Shown: positions 1 through 12,200 of the stretch, one piece after another
How the letters are laid out: each line of letters starts with the position of its first letter
Numbering within the stretch: position 1 is the first letter of the stretch
Assembly: GCA_025602915.1 (NCBI GenBank)
Contig: JAHLJZ010000009.1
Location: 186,001 to 250,000 of the forward strand
From: Paraphysoderma sedebokerense
Taxonomy: Eukaryota; Blastocladiomycota; Physodermatomycetes; Physodermatales; Physodermataceae
Reading direction: 5' to 3'
DNA length: 64,000 nucleotides
The notes under the pieces: model-generated
Database searches by the model: none
What the model saw: only the letters and a program-made list of their open reading frames with translations
What the model was told of the DNA's origin: nothing
Made by a program: the position numbers and the translations under genes

Positions 1-626
1 TTTTCTGCGTCAGTTGTGCTGCTTGCTGTTGAGGCCCCCCCTATATCTTGTAGCGAAGCTGAGGATACGACGTTATTACGAATTTTGTCCCGTATCCGCG
101 GATCGACTATTTTAGATACATCAAGCTCAATGTCTTTCCCACCCAGATTTCCAGCTAACTTTGCTACATGAACAGTGAAGGGTTGCGATTTTGTTGCACC
201 TGTTGAGCGAGTCAGTGTTGATGACTTCCCAGATGTAGTTGGATTACCCGTCGATGCCCTCGAATGAGAACCTCTATGAGACTGTGAGTTTGATCGATTA
301 TACTTTGTTCTATTCGTTCCATTCCTTTCCTTTCCGTCTGGCAGCAACGTATTCGCTGTTTCTATCGAGTCGCCGCGTATCCTAAATATGGAATCGACGA
401 GAATTTCTCGGGGTACCTTTGGGTGAGGGTGAGGGATCGGATGCTCTCTCCTTGGTGACATACGATTCAGTGGCTTTTGTGGCGGTTGTCCATTTGATTG
501 GGTTGTGACAGCGCTGGCGACGGTCGAAGACCGAGATTTAGAAAAACGAGGTTGATGTTCGTCATGGTCAAAATTGAATGCAGGATCGGGTTTCGGAGGA
601 GACGGGGGCTTTGTGGCCGAAATCAT
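1..626 (-). CDS. Hypothetical protein, 5' part only, runs off the window
   Basis: An open frame starts at the ATG at 624-626 and stays open to base 1, giving 208 codons with no stop. The first 150 residues are rich in Pro, Ser, Arg and His and look disordered. Near residue 160 comes a more ordered stretch, FTVHVAKLAGNLGGKDIELD followed by VSKIVDPRIRDKIRNN. I do not recognise this family. It is divergent from the first kinase gene, with about 1.46 kb between the two starts. The long open frame and the shift from low-complexity to ordered sequence make it a likely real gene. An intron near the window edge cannot be excluded. Confidence 0.6.
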   Translation of the reverse strand, partial: MISATKPPSPPKPDPAFNFDHDEHQPRFSKSRSSTVASAVTTQSNGQPPQKPLNRMSPRREHPIPHPHPKVPREILVDSIFRIRGDSIETANTLLPDGKERNGTNRTKYNRSNSQSHRGSHSRASTGNPTTSGKSSTLTRSTGATKSQPFTVHVAKLAGNLGGKDIELDVSKIVDPRIRDKIRNNVVSSASLQDIGGASTASSTTDAE

Positions 627-2087
627 CAATTTGACTTTGATAGAGAGTAAGACAACAGAAAAATTATTGTTTACAAGTAAATATAGGAATAGTAGTTGGG
701 TGAAAATGAATTACTGTGGTGGTTGAATGAATCGCTCTGCCTGCTGTGTCGCGGTCTGACCTTGGCTCTGCACTGAGTTTAGATTTGTGTTAAGGGGAAT
801 AAGAGTGGGCCATTATTGTCATTTTCACTGACTCTTTACACAAATTTGCAATTATACAGTAATATAAGACTTTTTCATAAACGATTAGAAAGTGGGTAAT
901 CACGAAAATGCGACATTCATTGCTAATCTTTTGCATTAAATCAATAAGTTGAACCGTTGTGAGTTGGTAACAAAATTGGTGGTGTTGCATATGTAAATCA
1001 ACATGGCGACGAGTACTGAATGGAACGAGAGAATAATTCCTGGCAGTTTTAAATTAACAAGGGATTTCTATAATAATGTCATCGGCCAGTACTCAGTAGT
1101 TGGCCAGTGGGGCCCTCGTAAAGTTTGGGCTGAATCGGAATTTGGTGAAGATTGCAAAGCCAGTAACCTCAACTTGACCTGATATGTGCAGGATTATGAT
1201 AACATATGAGATCATTTTAAACACTTTACAAATATGTGTGTCTGGACATGCCGAGAGGCAGGAGGCACTTTCAAGAAGGTCTGACGGCAGAAAGGGATGT
1301 ACTTGCTACTGGACGTCGATTGTCTCGAGTGTCATTTTAGCCTGCGTCTGCTTATCAAATATTTTTTTGAAATTCATCAAGATCAAACTGGCAAGGTTTC
1401 ACACGTGGCCAGCCGCCAGATGCGAGGAAAGTGGATTATGCATAGACGGATTGACACATGGGCATATTGAGGTTATAGGAAATTACAGGTATTATTATCG
1501 TCATGTTTCTCGATTTAGGAGACAGGCAGCTGAAATCGAGCAATTGTGAGTTGTGACTGCTGTGTTACATCTCCGATTTTCCGTCATTGCGAATTTCAAA
1601 CTGGACATTTCGGAAGTGATTTTGAGATTTGAATAAAAGCATTCAGGATTCAGAAGGGTTCAGATCGAATAAGTTCATTGTCTGTTGCTATCCCTGCTGA
1701 CGATGCTAGGACCACATGCTACGTATGATTGTGTCGCAACTCGCAGCGTGCACAGTCAATCTCTGTTAATGTTGATATGCAGTTGACAGTGATACGAATT
1801 GTGAGTTACGGTCAGTCTATGCACTCTACATGGCCCGTGTTGGACAAGGATTGTTCGGCGATTGTTCGCGAGAAGGAACGAGTGCACAAACCCCATCGCG
1901 ACTCCCGAGGCGAGCACATCCCACATCCGCACTCTGATGGCAGGATTGCTGATGACAGAGGAATGACACTGTGGGTCCATCGGAGAGACATTTAATCTTA
2001 AAAGGCAGTGTGCCGTCTCGAGAGCAACACTTTCGTCCATCTTGCTGAAACCTGAAATCGCTGCCGTCTCTCCGCGATAGATGAGCA
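627..2087. other. Divergent intergenic region upstream of kinase 1
   Basis: About 1.46 kb separates the divergent starts of the hypothetical gene and kinase 1. It should hold both promoters. Open frames here (1003-1182, 1184-1549, 1729-1995) show no recognisable protein features. I found no tRNA, repeat or transposon. Confidence 0.5.
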
Positions 2088-5000
2088 ATGTCGGTGACAA
2101 CGGCCCGCATCCACTCGTTCCTCATCAACTACACCGTCATCGCAGCATGCACTCCACTCATATTCATATTCATCGTCGTCTTCTGCTATAAAACTCCCAA
2201 ATCCAAGCGATGGAACACACCTTTTATTTTAGGTCTTTGCCTCCTCGTCCTCACTTTTGTGCACTTCATCGTTTTGGCGACGTATCAGATTATCTCCTTG
2301 TTGGCGACATTCGAAGTCACTCAACTTGGACAAAGGTCATTACTGCTGAATACATTGACGCCAATTCACACCACAACTGCCGAAATATGCCTCTTGTACA
2401 TGGTTTATCGGATTTATCCTCGAAATACTTTTCGCCGGATCTTACTTCCTATCATCGTCGTCTCTCTTTTCTGCCGCCTCGGCACCCAGATCTGGGCTAC
2501 CTTCAATTACATGACTGGAAAAGACACAGTACTTCCTGGAACACTTAATGGTATAGCCCTTATGTGGACCTGTACCTTTTTCTCTTCGTTGTTCATATAC
2601 AGATATAGAAGAAAGTTGAAGGCTTCTATGCATGCTGGGCGTCAGTTTCGCACTCTACTCACATTCTCAATTCAAAATGCAATCATCCCTACTCTGATTC
2701 TCTTCCCGCTTTTCATATTCGCTTTTATACCAAAGACGCCGGAAATGATCCCTGCTATCCTTGTCTTAAACCTGCTATTCCGATTCTCATTGGGAGTTCT
2801 GGTAGCCTACCCGTTGTTCCTCTTAAACTACCAGTTTACTTCGGTCCGAATGCAAAATGTCGACCTTGCTGCGCGATTCAAAACCATCCATAACACAACC
2901 GTTCAGTTCCTTACCTCTTTTGGTTTGGAAAGGAAAGTTGATAATATTTTGGATACCTTCCTACGTCATATACACGCGATTTTCGGAGGTGATGTCGGAT
3001 ACTTCGTAGAACAGAATCGCTACGACCAGACTTCCGTTGTCTGTGGATTCTCTTTTAAACAAAATGATTCTGGTGAAATTGAGACTACCATATTTTCTGC
3101 GGGTGATAGATCAGACATCCCAATGCCTCTGCTGCAGCACGGGGTGTTGTTGAATGAAACTTTAATTCGAGATTACGACGGTCCTTATAATGACCAGAGT
3201 GATGAAGAAGTCGACTTATACCTACAAGATAGAAGCGACAGTTTGAGCGCAGTTTTACTACTGCCGGTTAAATTCCCTGGCGTTACGAAGCGGAAGCTAA
3301 TATACCTGGAAAGGTAAACTGTTCAGCGACACAACTCGCGTACGACCTATTCTAATGACTTTTCTCTGTTTAGGCACCACGGCGTTGATATTGATGCAAA
3401 CCTTATTGACGTACAGACATTAGAGCTGCTTGCTGGTCATTTGGCCGCTGCCCTTGACGGTGCAAGGTAAATGGCTCCTACATGGTAAACGAATTTGCGC
3501 TGACATTAACACATATCGTTTTGCAACGAAGGTTATTTTCTCAATTAGAAGACACGAATCGTAATTTAGAGGATAGGATCAACCAGAGAACCGCGGAATT
3601 GGAGCTGAAGAACCAACTTTTGCAGGAAGCTAAGCAGCAGGCATTGCAGGCTGCAGAAGCAAAGACAGTATTCCTTTCCAATATGAGCCATGAAAGTGAG
3701 TTTGAGATTTTTTATTGACCGCTGCCGTTTGTCTGAATAATAATTGACATGGTTTGTAGTTCGTACGCCTATATCACAAGTTATATTAGCCGCAGAGGTG
3801 AGTTTCTGTCGACCAAATTACAATCAATTGCAAATTGTAACAATTCAGGGACCAGATGCTTTGCGACACAGATATCGGGGCTCGCGGTCGCGAACATGCT
3901 CAGATCATCGCGAACTCGAGCAAGTTCCTTTTGTCGTTGGTCGTAAGTACGCTGCTTATCTTCATTCACGTTGAATCAGAGCCTCATATTGTGTGCTTCT
4001 ACAGAACGACATCCTCGACTTGTCAAAACTCGAAAGCGGCAAAGTTGTGATAGAAAAGATTCCGTTTAATCTATTCGAGACAATTCAAATTGCCATAGAT
4101 GCGTTCTCCGTCAACAAGGATGTTCGAGTAGCTTATTGCTTTCCATCCAATATCCCCCATTACGTGGTTGGAGACGGTATGGTAGTTATTTGCGCACTAA
4201 TTGGCGTTTAATTAACTTGGGCTTTCAGAAATTCGCATCCGTCAAATTCTCACCAATCTCATTAGTAACGCCGTCAAATTTACTCAGCATGGATACGTTG
4301 TTGTCCGCCCTACTCTATTACAGGATACAGTTGAAACTGGATATTATCATATCCGATTTGAAGTCATAGGTACGCTTGCTGCACTGCTCATCTTCCATCC
4401 TACGGTCCAGCTTGATAATTTCCTTTAATATCAATTAGACACTGGAACTGGCATCGCCGAAGAAAATGTATCCAAAATATTCAAAAGATTTGAACAGGAG
4501 AATGATTCAACCACTCGTACTTATGGTGGTACGGGGCTAGGTCTTTCAATTTGCCAAAGTATGTATATTTGAGCTCTTCTCATTTCTTCACGCTAAAAAT
4601 GAACACACTTGCTTTGTATCATTAGATTTATGTACTCTTATGGGATCCCAAATCACGGTTTCTTCTAAACTGAATCAAGGGTCCACATTCGCGTTTAGTA
4701 TCAAATTCGGCATTCCAGAATCGAGTCATCCCGAGGAATCTTCATTTGCGCACGTACTGAATAGATGTCCGAAAATACTATTGTTAGAGGAAACGAAGGG
4801 TATCGTTGAAGGCAGCAGCGTTCTTGCCCTTCAATTAGAGACTATGGGGGCTCAGATCAATCGTCAATCAATCTCCGTTGACAGTGATTTTAACGCATAT
4901 GATATGGTCATTATCGATATATCGACTGCTTATAAGTCAATCGACGACATTTTGTCGACCCAATCTATCCGATCCGATCTTCCTATTCTCGTGATTCACA

Positions 5001-5955
5001 TCAAAGAACAACAGTCCGCGATTGAGAAGATAGTCAGCACAACGCGACTTCAATTGTCTACTCTAATTCATCCATATAAGCAGTCGTCCTTATATCGGCT
5101 GATTCAGAAAGAGCTTCCCTCTCCGACATCAGAAGCTGATATCGAGGCTCTTGATGTGAAAACACTAGGGCCTGTAGTGAATAGTAATTCGTCTAGGCGA
5201 ACGAAAGCAGATCTTAAAATACTATTGGCCGAGGATAACTTGTATGATCCTTGTTTTCACCTCTTGCACGAAGTAGTCGTCATTAACTAGCATAATTTTT
5301 GTGTTAGAATTAATCAAATGCTATTCCGTACGATGATATCGAAGCTCGGCTATTCTATCGATGTGGCAGAGAACGGCAAAGTCGCTGTCGCAATGTGTAC
5401 AAAGAAATCTTATGATGTAATTTTCATGGACATGAGGTTTGTGTTATTTTACTCGCCCAACACTGAAATCATTTCCTTTTGCTAATCATTGTCACTACTG
5501 CGTTGTTATCCAGGATGCCCGAAATGGTAAGTATTAAGCGTGGATTGTTTCTGACGTTCACCGGGTCGACTAAAGACATTTATTATATAGGACGGTATGG
5601 AAGCAACCAGGCAAATACGGTCTCGGTACTCTTCATTTGATTCATTAAACACAATATGCGAACCTGAAGAAACAGGATCTCCGTCGCGAGATAGTGGAAC
5701 AGAATCATATTTAATGGAAACAAGTCTTTTCCGTCCAGTTATTATTGGTCTGAGGTATGTTTTTGCCATAGCCTGAAATACTGGATATTAAATTAATGGC
5801 TGCTATTTTGCTACCTTAGTGCGGACGTAATGCCAGACAACAGGAATGAAGGGCTTGAGGCCGGAATGGACATGTATTTTCCAAAACCACTCACTAAAGC
5901 AAAGTTAACTGAAGTTTTAGAACAAATTGTAAATAGGCGTAACGAAATAATATGA
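2088..5955 (+). CDS. 7TM hybrid sensor histidine kinase, tandem copy 1
   Basis: Predicted plasma-membrane receptor kinase feeding a His-Asp phosphorelay, 1032 aa in 13 exons: 2088-3313, 3374-3466, 3532-3695, 3760-3797, 3856-3942, 4005-4176, 4229-4369, 4439-4558, 4626-5241, 5308-5436, 5514-5526, 5591-5754, 5820-5955. About seven membrane helices lie at 13-34, 47-71, 93-110, 117-137, 151-171, 188-214 and 221-247. A GAF-like region follows (262-430), then a coiled coil (440-482). The H-box NMSHEIRTPI has His493. The ATPase shows N-box NLISNAVKFT and G-boxes DTGTGIA and [10 protein letters not shown] weak receiver (about 730-850) has EE735-736 in place of the acidic pair, Asp778 and Lys832. The C-terminal receiver has ED883-884, Asp927 in FMDMRMPEMDG, Ser988 and Lys1010. 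All catalytic residues are present, so it should be active. The ligand is unknown. TM7 has no retinal-type Lys, so it is not an obvious rhodopsin. Confidence 0.93.
5514..5526 (+). other. 13-nt micro-exon in kinase 1
   Basis: A 13-nt exon between two introns supplies the end of an Arg codon and then Met-Pro-Glu-Met, placed directly between the phospho-acceptor stretch IFMDMR and the DG of the receiver loop. Skipping it would shift the frame. The same exon exists at 11310-11322 and 16875-16887 (coding MPVM and MPIM), and it is still readable in copy 4. Confidence 0.85.
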
Positions 5956-7904
5956 AGGAGTAAATAGGTTAGAAGGCGGCGGAAAGTTTATATCATGCGT
6001 GTTCGTATTTGAAGGAGCACGCCTTAAAAAAAGGCATTCATTGACATTGTAAATAGTCGTTTTGTACACATTTCTCATAATTCTAATTTATAGATTATAA
6101 TTATATCCTTCCTAAAAATAAAATTAAATACGCTAGTCTGTTATTTGATTATTTTGTCCTTAAGATTGTGTTGAGACGATACGATTTATTCTTTGCTCGC
6201 GGGGGAAATCATGTGTCACTATCGAGCTCTCTGTAGGCACGAATCTCGATCATTGTAATAACATGTTCAGGATCGTATCTCTTGAAGAAACTGAGGGCTC
6301 TAAGAATTGGCGCGCGGAATAACGGCCTTGATCTAAGAAGGCTGACTATTGTGCGCACTTTACCGCCAAACTCTAGAAGAAATCGTCAATCAACTAACCA
6401 TATCTTTTCTGTCACAAGATATCAGAACGAATTGAAAGTAGATGAATTGAGATAAAATAATGAAGCAAGTTGTTTAAAGTTTAAAAACGGAGGAAAGAAT
6501 GACTTGAGATGATTTCCGATGGGGCATGTGATAATCTGATAGACCAAGTGGCAAGTACCGACTAAGGATGTGCGTAATGGATTTGTATATCTATTTAGAT
6601 CGATAACCAAATGTCGGGAATGTGCAATATAATCTCAAAATCTCGACAGAATGCTCAGGCCTCAGATACAAGAACTGTTGGTCAAAGATATAATGGTATA
6701 CTTGAAAAATGCACTTATGGCATAAGGAGGCATTGCAATCACGCAAATTTCGGCCTCCTTGATTTCTTGAGCTGTAAGCTTACATAAAATGAATATCATC
6801 GGTCACGGGCGCCTTAATGTCATCATTTGCAACGGTCAAACAATTACTGGACGATTGGTTTTGATTCATATTCTGTTGATATGATACTCTAGTGGCAGGC
6901 AGACAGGAATTCCAAGGCACATGGCAAACGCAAACGCAAACGCAGATAATTTGCCGAGTATGAAAAAAGCACATTGTGGAATAGCGTCAATTAGTTTGAA
7001 CTGGTTTTCTGACGTAACATGGTGTAACAACATACTCTGGGAAGGCCGAGGGTTTTTACCCCTTGAATCGTCATTTGCAATCCTGGCGAAGGCTGTCGCC
7101 GTTTGGACTCGGGTCTCGAAGTTATGACTTCATGCTGCAAAGTTTACATCCGGTCTCAGGGATTTGTGAGATGCTATGATCGGCGGGATCATGCGGGGGT
7201 CATCAAAATTAGCGTAACCAGTGTGTAACCGCGAAACATGCAGGAGTTTAATTAAAAAGCTGTTAAGGGAATAGGCGAGATCGGCTGTGCAGACCGATTC
7301 CAGTGTGTATTGTGTAACGTGTGCATGCCGTTATTTGATGGATGAATAATAGTAATTGTTTGCAATTAACCGACTTCGGAAGAGATGTAAACCATCGGAA
7401 ATTTATCTGCCGGGACCTGGGCGGCTATATTGATACTATCATGTCATTTGAGCATAGCACATAGTGTCAGATATTGTAGGGTTATGTGATTCTGGATGCA
7501 ATGGAACACAAGGAATAATGATAAAAAATAAAAGCAGCAGAATTAAAGGTGGCGCATGCGGAGTCTCCCTTTTGTTCGCATTGTTCTCTTCGGTCGGTTA
7601 TTCCTCTCGGTCTTTTTCCAACTCAAACTGGATTGAGGAAACAACGAAAACTCATTCTGTCGATATAGAAATCATATTGCTGCAAACCGCTACTCCTTCC
7701 ATAATTTAGGTCTGCAATTCTTCCAACGACGACCAAGGTTCCGCAATGACATTCCACCCGATATCGAATTGAACTTGACCATTCTACATTGCCGACTGAT
7801 CAATCTCAACTTCCGTTTCTACACTCAAACCGACACTATTCACATAAAAGCTATATCTCCCTAATCGCCTTACGACAGTAGCAGCAGGGCTGTCATTGAT
7901 AAAA
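5956..7904. other. Intergenic region between kinases 1 and 2
   Basis: This 1.95-kb gap has an AT-rich 3' flank of kinase 1 with an AATAAA-like motif near 6117, then the presumed promoter of kinase 2. A short run of the hexamer aacgca lies near 6925-6943. Open frames at 6921-7127 and 7464-7709 resemble no protein I know. I see no relic kinase sequence here. Confidence 0.5.
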
Positions 7905-10900
7905 ATGTCCGATTCGATTTCTGCTGCTCAACTCAAATCTTTCCTACTCAATTACTCATTCGTGCTAGTATGCGCCACTGCTGTTCTGATATTCATACTC
8001 TTCTTCTGTTTTCAAACTCCGAAGTCCAAACGATGGAATGTCCCCTTCAATCTGGGCTTATGTCTCCTCATCCTCACCTTGGCTTACTTTGTTGCTTCTG
8101 CATCGTTTCAGATCTTCTCGTTGACAGCTTCATTCGGGCAAAAGTCGTTATTGATGAATATCTTGGTACCAATCCACTTAACGGTTGGCGAACTTTGCTT
8201 ATCTTACATGGTTTATCGTATTTATCCTCAAAGTACATTTCGCCGGATCTTGCTCCCGATTATTGTCGTCTCTATCCTCTTTCGCCTTGCCACCAATATT
8301 TGGGCCAACGTCAACTTCATGACCGACAAAGGCACTGTAGTTCCTGGTATTCTTTATGGTATAGGACTCATGTGGAATTGTAGTTTTTTCTCCTCGTTAT
8401 TTATATACAGATACCGAAAAAAGTTGAGAGCTTCACTTCGCGCCAGTCGCCAACTACATAGTTTGCTTACCTTTGCTATGCAAACTGCAATTATCCCAAC
8501 TCTATTAATTGTGCCACTCGTCGTCCTGACATTCATCCCCAAGACTCCCGATATTGTCACTCCCATCGTATTGCTGAATATACTCTTCGTTTTCGCTTTT
8601 GGCACTCTCATTGCTTATCCTCTATTCCTTCTCAACTACCAAGCTAATTCAACCCGGACGCAAAGCGCCGATCTCGAGCGATTCAAGACCATTCATCACA
8701 CTGCTCTGCAGTTTGTCACATCTTTTGGTTTGGAAAGAAGAATGGATAGTATCTTGGACGTTTTTCTACGTCAGATACATGCTATCTTTGGTGGTGATAT
8801 GGGGTATTTCGTTGAACAGAATCGATATGGGCAGATATCAGTTGTATGTGGCTTCTCCTTCCGACAGTTAGACTCTGGTGAAGTTGAAACGGCCATTCTT
8901 GATGCCAATGATTTACCCGAGGACATACCAATGGCTCTCTTGGAACATGGCTTGCTTTTGGACGAAGCCAAAATCAAGACTTTTGATGGACTATGGCAAA
9001 ATCAGGATGAAATTGATTTATATTTGCAAGATATAAGCAGCAATATGAATTCTGTGTTGCTACTTCCTCTTAAATTCCCTGGCGTGTCAAAGAAAAAGTT
9101 GATATATTTGGAGAGGTGACGTATCTTCAACCTAATGTACTCGTTACCCGTTATTCCCTAATGTTTTCTCGCTTATGCAGACACGAACCCAGAGATTCAG
9201 ATTCGACAATGATAGATGTACAGACATTAGAGCTGTTAGCAGGTCAATTGGTCGCTGCTCTCGACGGCGCTAGGTAGGTGACTGATAATGGTAAACTTTG
9301 TGGTTAGTTCTGACATATACCGATACTGTTCGACATTCCTAGATTATTCTCTCAGTTGGAAGAGACAAATCGTAATTTAGAAAATAAAATCAACCAGAGG
9401 ACGGCCGAGCTAGAGTTGAAAAACAAACTGCTGCAGGACGCTAAACAGCAGGCATTACAAGCAGCGGAAGCGAAGGCCGTATTTCTCTCCAATATGAGTC
9501 ATGAAAGTATGCTGAACTACACTTATTTTTACCGCTCTGTGAAATTATTGACTTGTTCCCAGTTCGTACGCCTATATCGCAAGTGATATTGGCCGCCGAG
9601 GTGAGTTCACTTGTAGATATTTTGGAGTGAGATTGAATTTAACATTCTTTTGTAAAGATGCTTTGCGATACCGATATAGGATCTGAAGGTCTCGAGAATG
9701 CCCAAATCATTGTCAACTCGAGCAGATTTCTCTTGTCTTTAGTCGTAAGTACTATCCATACAATTACAGAAGCGAAGACATTTACTTAACTTTAATTCTT
9801 GTTTATAGAACGATATCCTCGACGTTTCGAAGCTTGAGAGCGGGAAAGTTGTCATACAGAATTTACCTTTCAACCTTTTTGAAACCATTCAAATTACAGT
9901 GGATGCTTTCGCGGTCGATAAAGATGTCCGGCTGGCTTATTACATTCCATCCAATCTACCTCATTTTGTTGTCGGGGACGGTAAGGACCACTTTATGCAA
10001 TAAACTTAAAACAGCCGCCACTTACATTGTTGTAGAAATCCGAATTCGTCAGATCATTACGAACCTTGTCAGTAACGCGATAAAATTTACTCAGCATGGA
10101 TATGTTCTCGTCCGGCCCACCTTGCTGCAAGACATGTATGATGCAGGATATTTTCATGTAAAGTTTGAAGTTATAGGTACAGAAGCCGTGTTCTTTGTCA
10201 CTCTATTTTGAGTTAGCTTTTAAATAGCAAGTTGATATTAATTAGACACTGGCTCCGGAATCGCTGAAGAAAATATCGCGAAAATCTTTAAAAGGTTTGA
10301 GCAAGAAAGTGATTCGACTACTCGAACTTATGGCGGTACAGGGCTAGGCCTATCGATTTGTCAAAGTACGTTGATTTCTTGTATTTTTCAGGTCTCCTGT
10401 GAAATTTACACAACATATTCGCGGCAGATTTATGCACTCTTATGGGATCTACAATCACTGTTTCATCTAAGCTCAATCATGGTTCAACATTTGAATTCAG
10501 TATCAAATTCGAAAAACCACCGCGGAATACTTCAGAAAAATCTTCCATAGCTCACGTTTTGAAGGGCCAGTCGAAAATACTTTTGTTAGAGGAACCGAAG
10601 CCCACTTTTAACAATCGCAGTGTGCTCGCACTTCAATTGGAAACTATGGGCGCTCTGATTGACTCTCGATCGTTATCATACCATAACGAGGTCAACACCT
10701 ATGATATGATTGTCATTGACCTTTCCAGCTGTAACCATTCAATCGATCACATCTATTCGAAAAACCTTATCCCACCTGAGCTTCCGGTAGTTGTGATACA
10801 CACCAAATATCAACAGTCTTCTGTTGATGAATTTATCAAATCAGCGAACCTTAATTTATTTACTCTCATTCATCCGTATAAGCAATCGTCCTTGTATCGC

Positions 10901-11744
10901 CTTATTCAAAACGTACTCTCCCCGTCCACGTCAGATACCAATATTGAAGCCCTCGCTGTCAAGTCGAATGTTCTGCCAGTAAATTATAATTCACCGGAGA
11001 CAACTGAAGCCGATCTCAAGATACTGTTGGCAGAGGATAACTTGTTAGTTATCGTCCTTTAGTTTAATAGTTGTCTGTTATATATTGACCGTAAAATTTG
11101 TTTAATAGGGTGAACCAAACTGTGTTTCGGACAATGATGTCGAAACTTGGTTACACCATAGATATAGCCGAAAACGGCAAAGTCGCAGTTGATATGTGTA
11201 TGAAGAAATCTTACGATATTATCTTCATGGACATGAGGTTCGTACCCTTTGACTCTTGCAAGCGGCGAATGATATACTGTTGCTAATTTGAGATTGTCTA
11301 TTTATCTAGGATGCCCGTCATGGTTTGTGATGAACGATTTTTGAGCTATAGCACTGTTTGAACTTGTAAACTAACCGAATTTTTAATGAACTATAGGATG
11401 GATTGGAAGCGACTAGACGTATACGGTCGTGTTACAGTTCATTTGATTCTCTGAATACCATGTGTGAATCGGAAGAACCGATATTAAATCCAGAATTTAT
11501 TGCGGCGCCAAAACCCTTGTTTCGACCTGTTATTATTGGACTGAGGTAAATATTTCACTTATGTCTCTATCCGAAACAGATCATTTATGATTGATTTTTT
11601 AATAATAGTGCGGACGTCATGCCGGAGAACCAGAATGAAGGTCTTGAAGCTGGAATGGACATGTATTTTCCCAAACCTCTAAGCAAGATAAAATTATTGG
11701 AAGTATTGGATCAAATTGTAGATAATCGTAATCTTATTAGTTGA
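7905..11744 (+). CDS. 7TM hybrid sensor histidine kinase, tandem copy 2
   Basis: Paralog of copy 1, 1022 aa, with the same 13-exon plan: 7905-9115, 9181-9273, 9343-9506, 9563-9600, 9658-9744, 9809-9980, 10036-10176, 10246-10365, 10428-11043, 11109-11237, 11310-11322, 11397-11545, 11609-11744. I chose the ATG at 7905, which gives MSDSISAAQ, similar to copy 3; an in-frame TTG just upstream is unlikely to be used. Domains run 7TM, GAF-like, coiled coil ([20 protein letters not shown]), HisKA with His488 in NMSHEIRTPI, HATPase ([26 protein letters not shown]), a weak receiver (LLLEEP, VIDLSS, HPYKQ) and a full receiver (LLAEDN, FMDMRMPVMDG, YFPKPL). The frame closes exactly through all splices. 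No defect was found. Confidence 0.92.
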
Positions 11745-11984
11745 GGCGGTCAGAATGTACTTGGATAGATTGATTAGTGATTATTTCTGGGCAAAACTTA
11801 GTCCTATCGTGGATGAACTGTTTCAGTCTTTTCTTTAATGTTAATGTATATAGGCAATTTTGAACATCCTACATCTATAAAGAATGTACATTCGGTAATT
11901 AATACTCAAATTCATGCAGCTATAATAACATATAGCCATTCAATTCTATGATCTGAGTTAAGAAAATACCACTTTTCTTAGATA
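11745..11984. other. 3' flank of kinase 2, homologous to 3' flank of kinase 3
   Basis: Non-coding sequence after the stop of copy 2. It resembles the flank after copy 3 (17352-17535) over roughly 190 bases. Shared stretches include the region around ttgaacatcc, the taattaatactcaaa / caattaatgctcaaa pair and the following ctataataaca / ctataataata. This shows that the duplication unit extended past the gene. Confidence 0.7.
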
Positions 11985-12200
11985 TGTTATTCGGTGACAT
12001 GTTCGCTGGGATACTTTTCGGCATTTGAATCATGTGTAACTTCTTTTACTGCCTTTGCTGTGCAAATAGCGGTACAGAAGAAAGTAGAAGTTTTCGATTC
12101 ACAATTATCGTCGATTTCGCGCTTTTCTCGACTTCCCTCTCCAAAACGCAATCATCCCCATGCTAGTACTGATTCCGCTTTCGTTGGCCTTTTATTGAGG
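11985..12200 (+). pseudogene. Relic of a fifth 7TM kinase copy (TM5-TM6 coding region)
   Basis: This stretch has no usable frame but aligns at nucleotide level with first exons of the neighbouring kinases, for example 13865-14060 of copy 3. Matching pieces include cgctgggatacttttcggca against the Gly-Ile-Leu-Phe region after TM4, ggtacagaagaaagtagaag against the Tyr-Arg-Tyr-Arg-Lys-Lys-Leu codons after TM5, and aacgcaatcatccccatgct against the Asn-Ala-Ile-Ile-Pro codons in TM6. Many substitutions and small indels have built up, so it is much older than the decay of copy 4. Confidence 0.75.

Noticed and set aside
1003-1182. Possible 59-codon gene starting MATSTEWNERII
   Set aside because: It is short and isolated, with no family resemblance and no credible splice to a next exon. 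It may be chance in an intergenic region.
1184-1549. 121-codon plus-strand frame
   Set aside because: Mixed composition, no motifs and no paralog in the window; treated as chance.
2088-3313. Kinase membrane domain as a microbial rhodopsin
   Set aside because: Histidine kinase rhodopsins exist, but the last helix ([15 protein letters not shown]) has no Lys for retinal.
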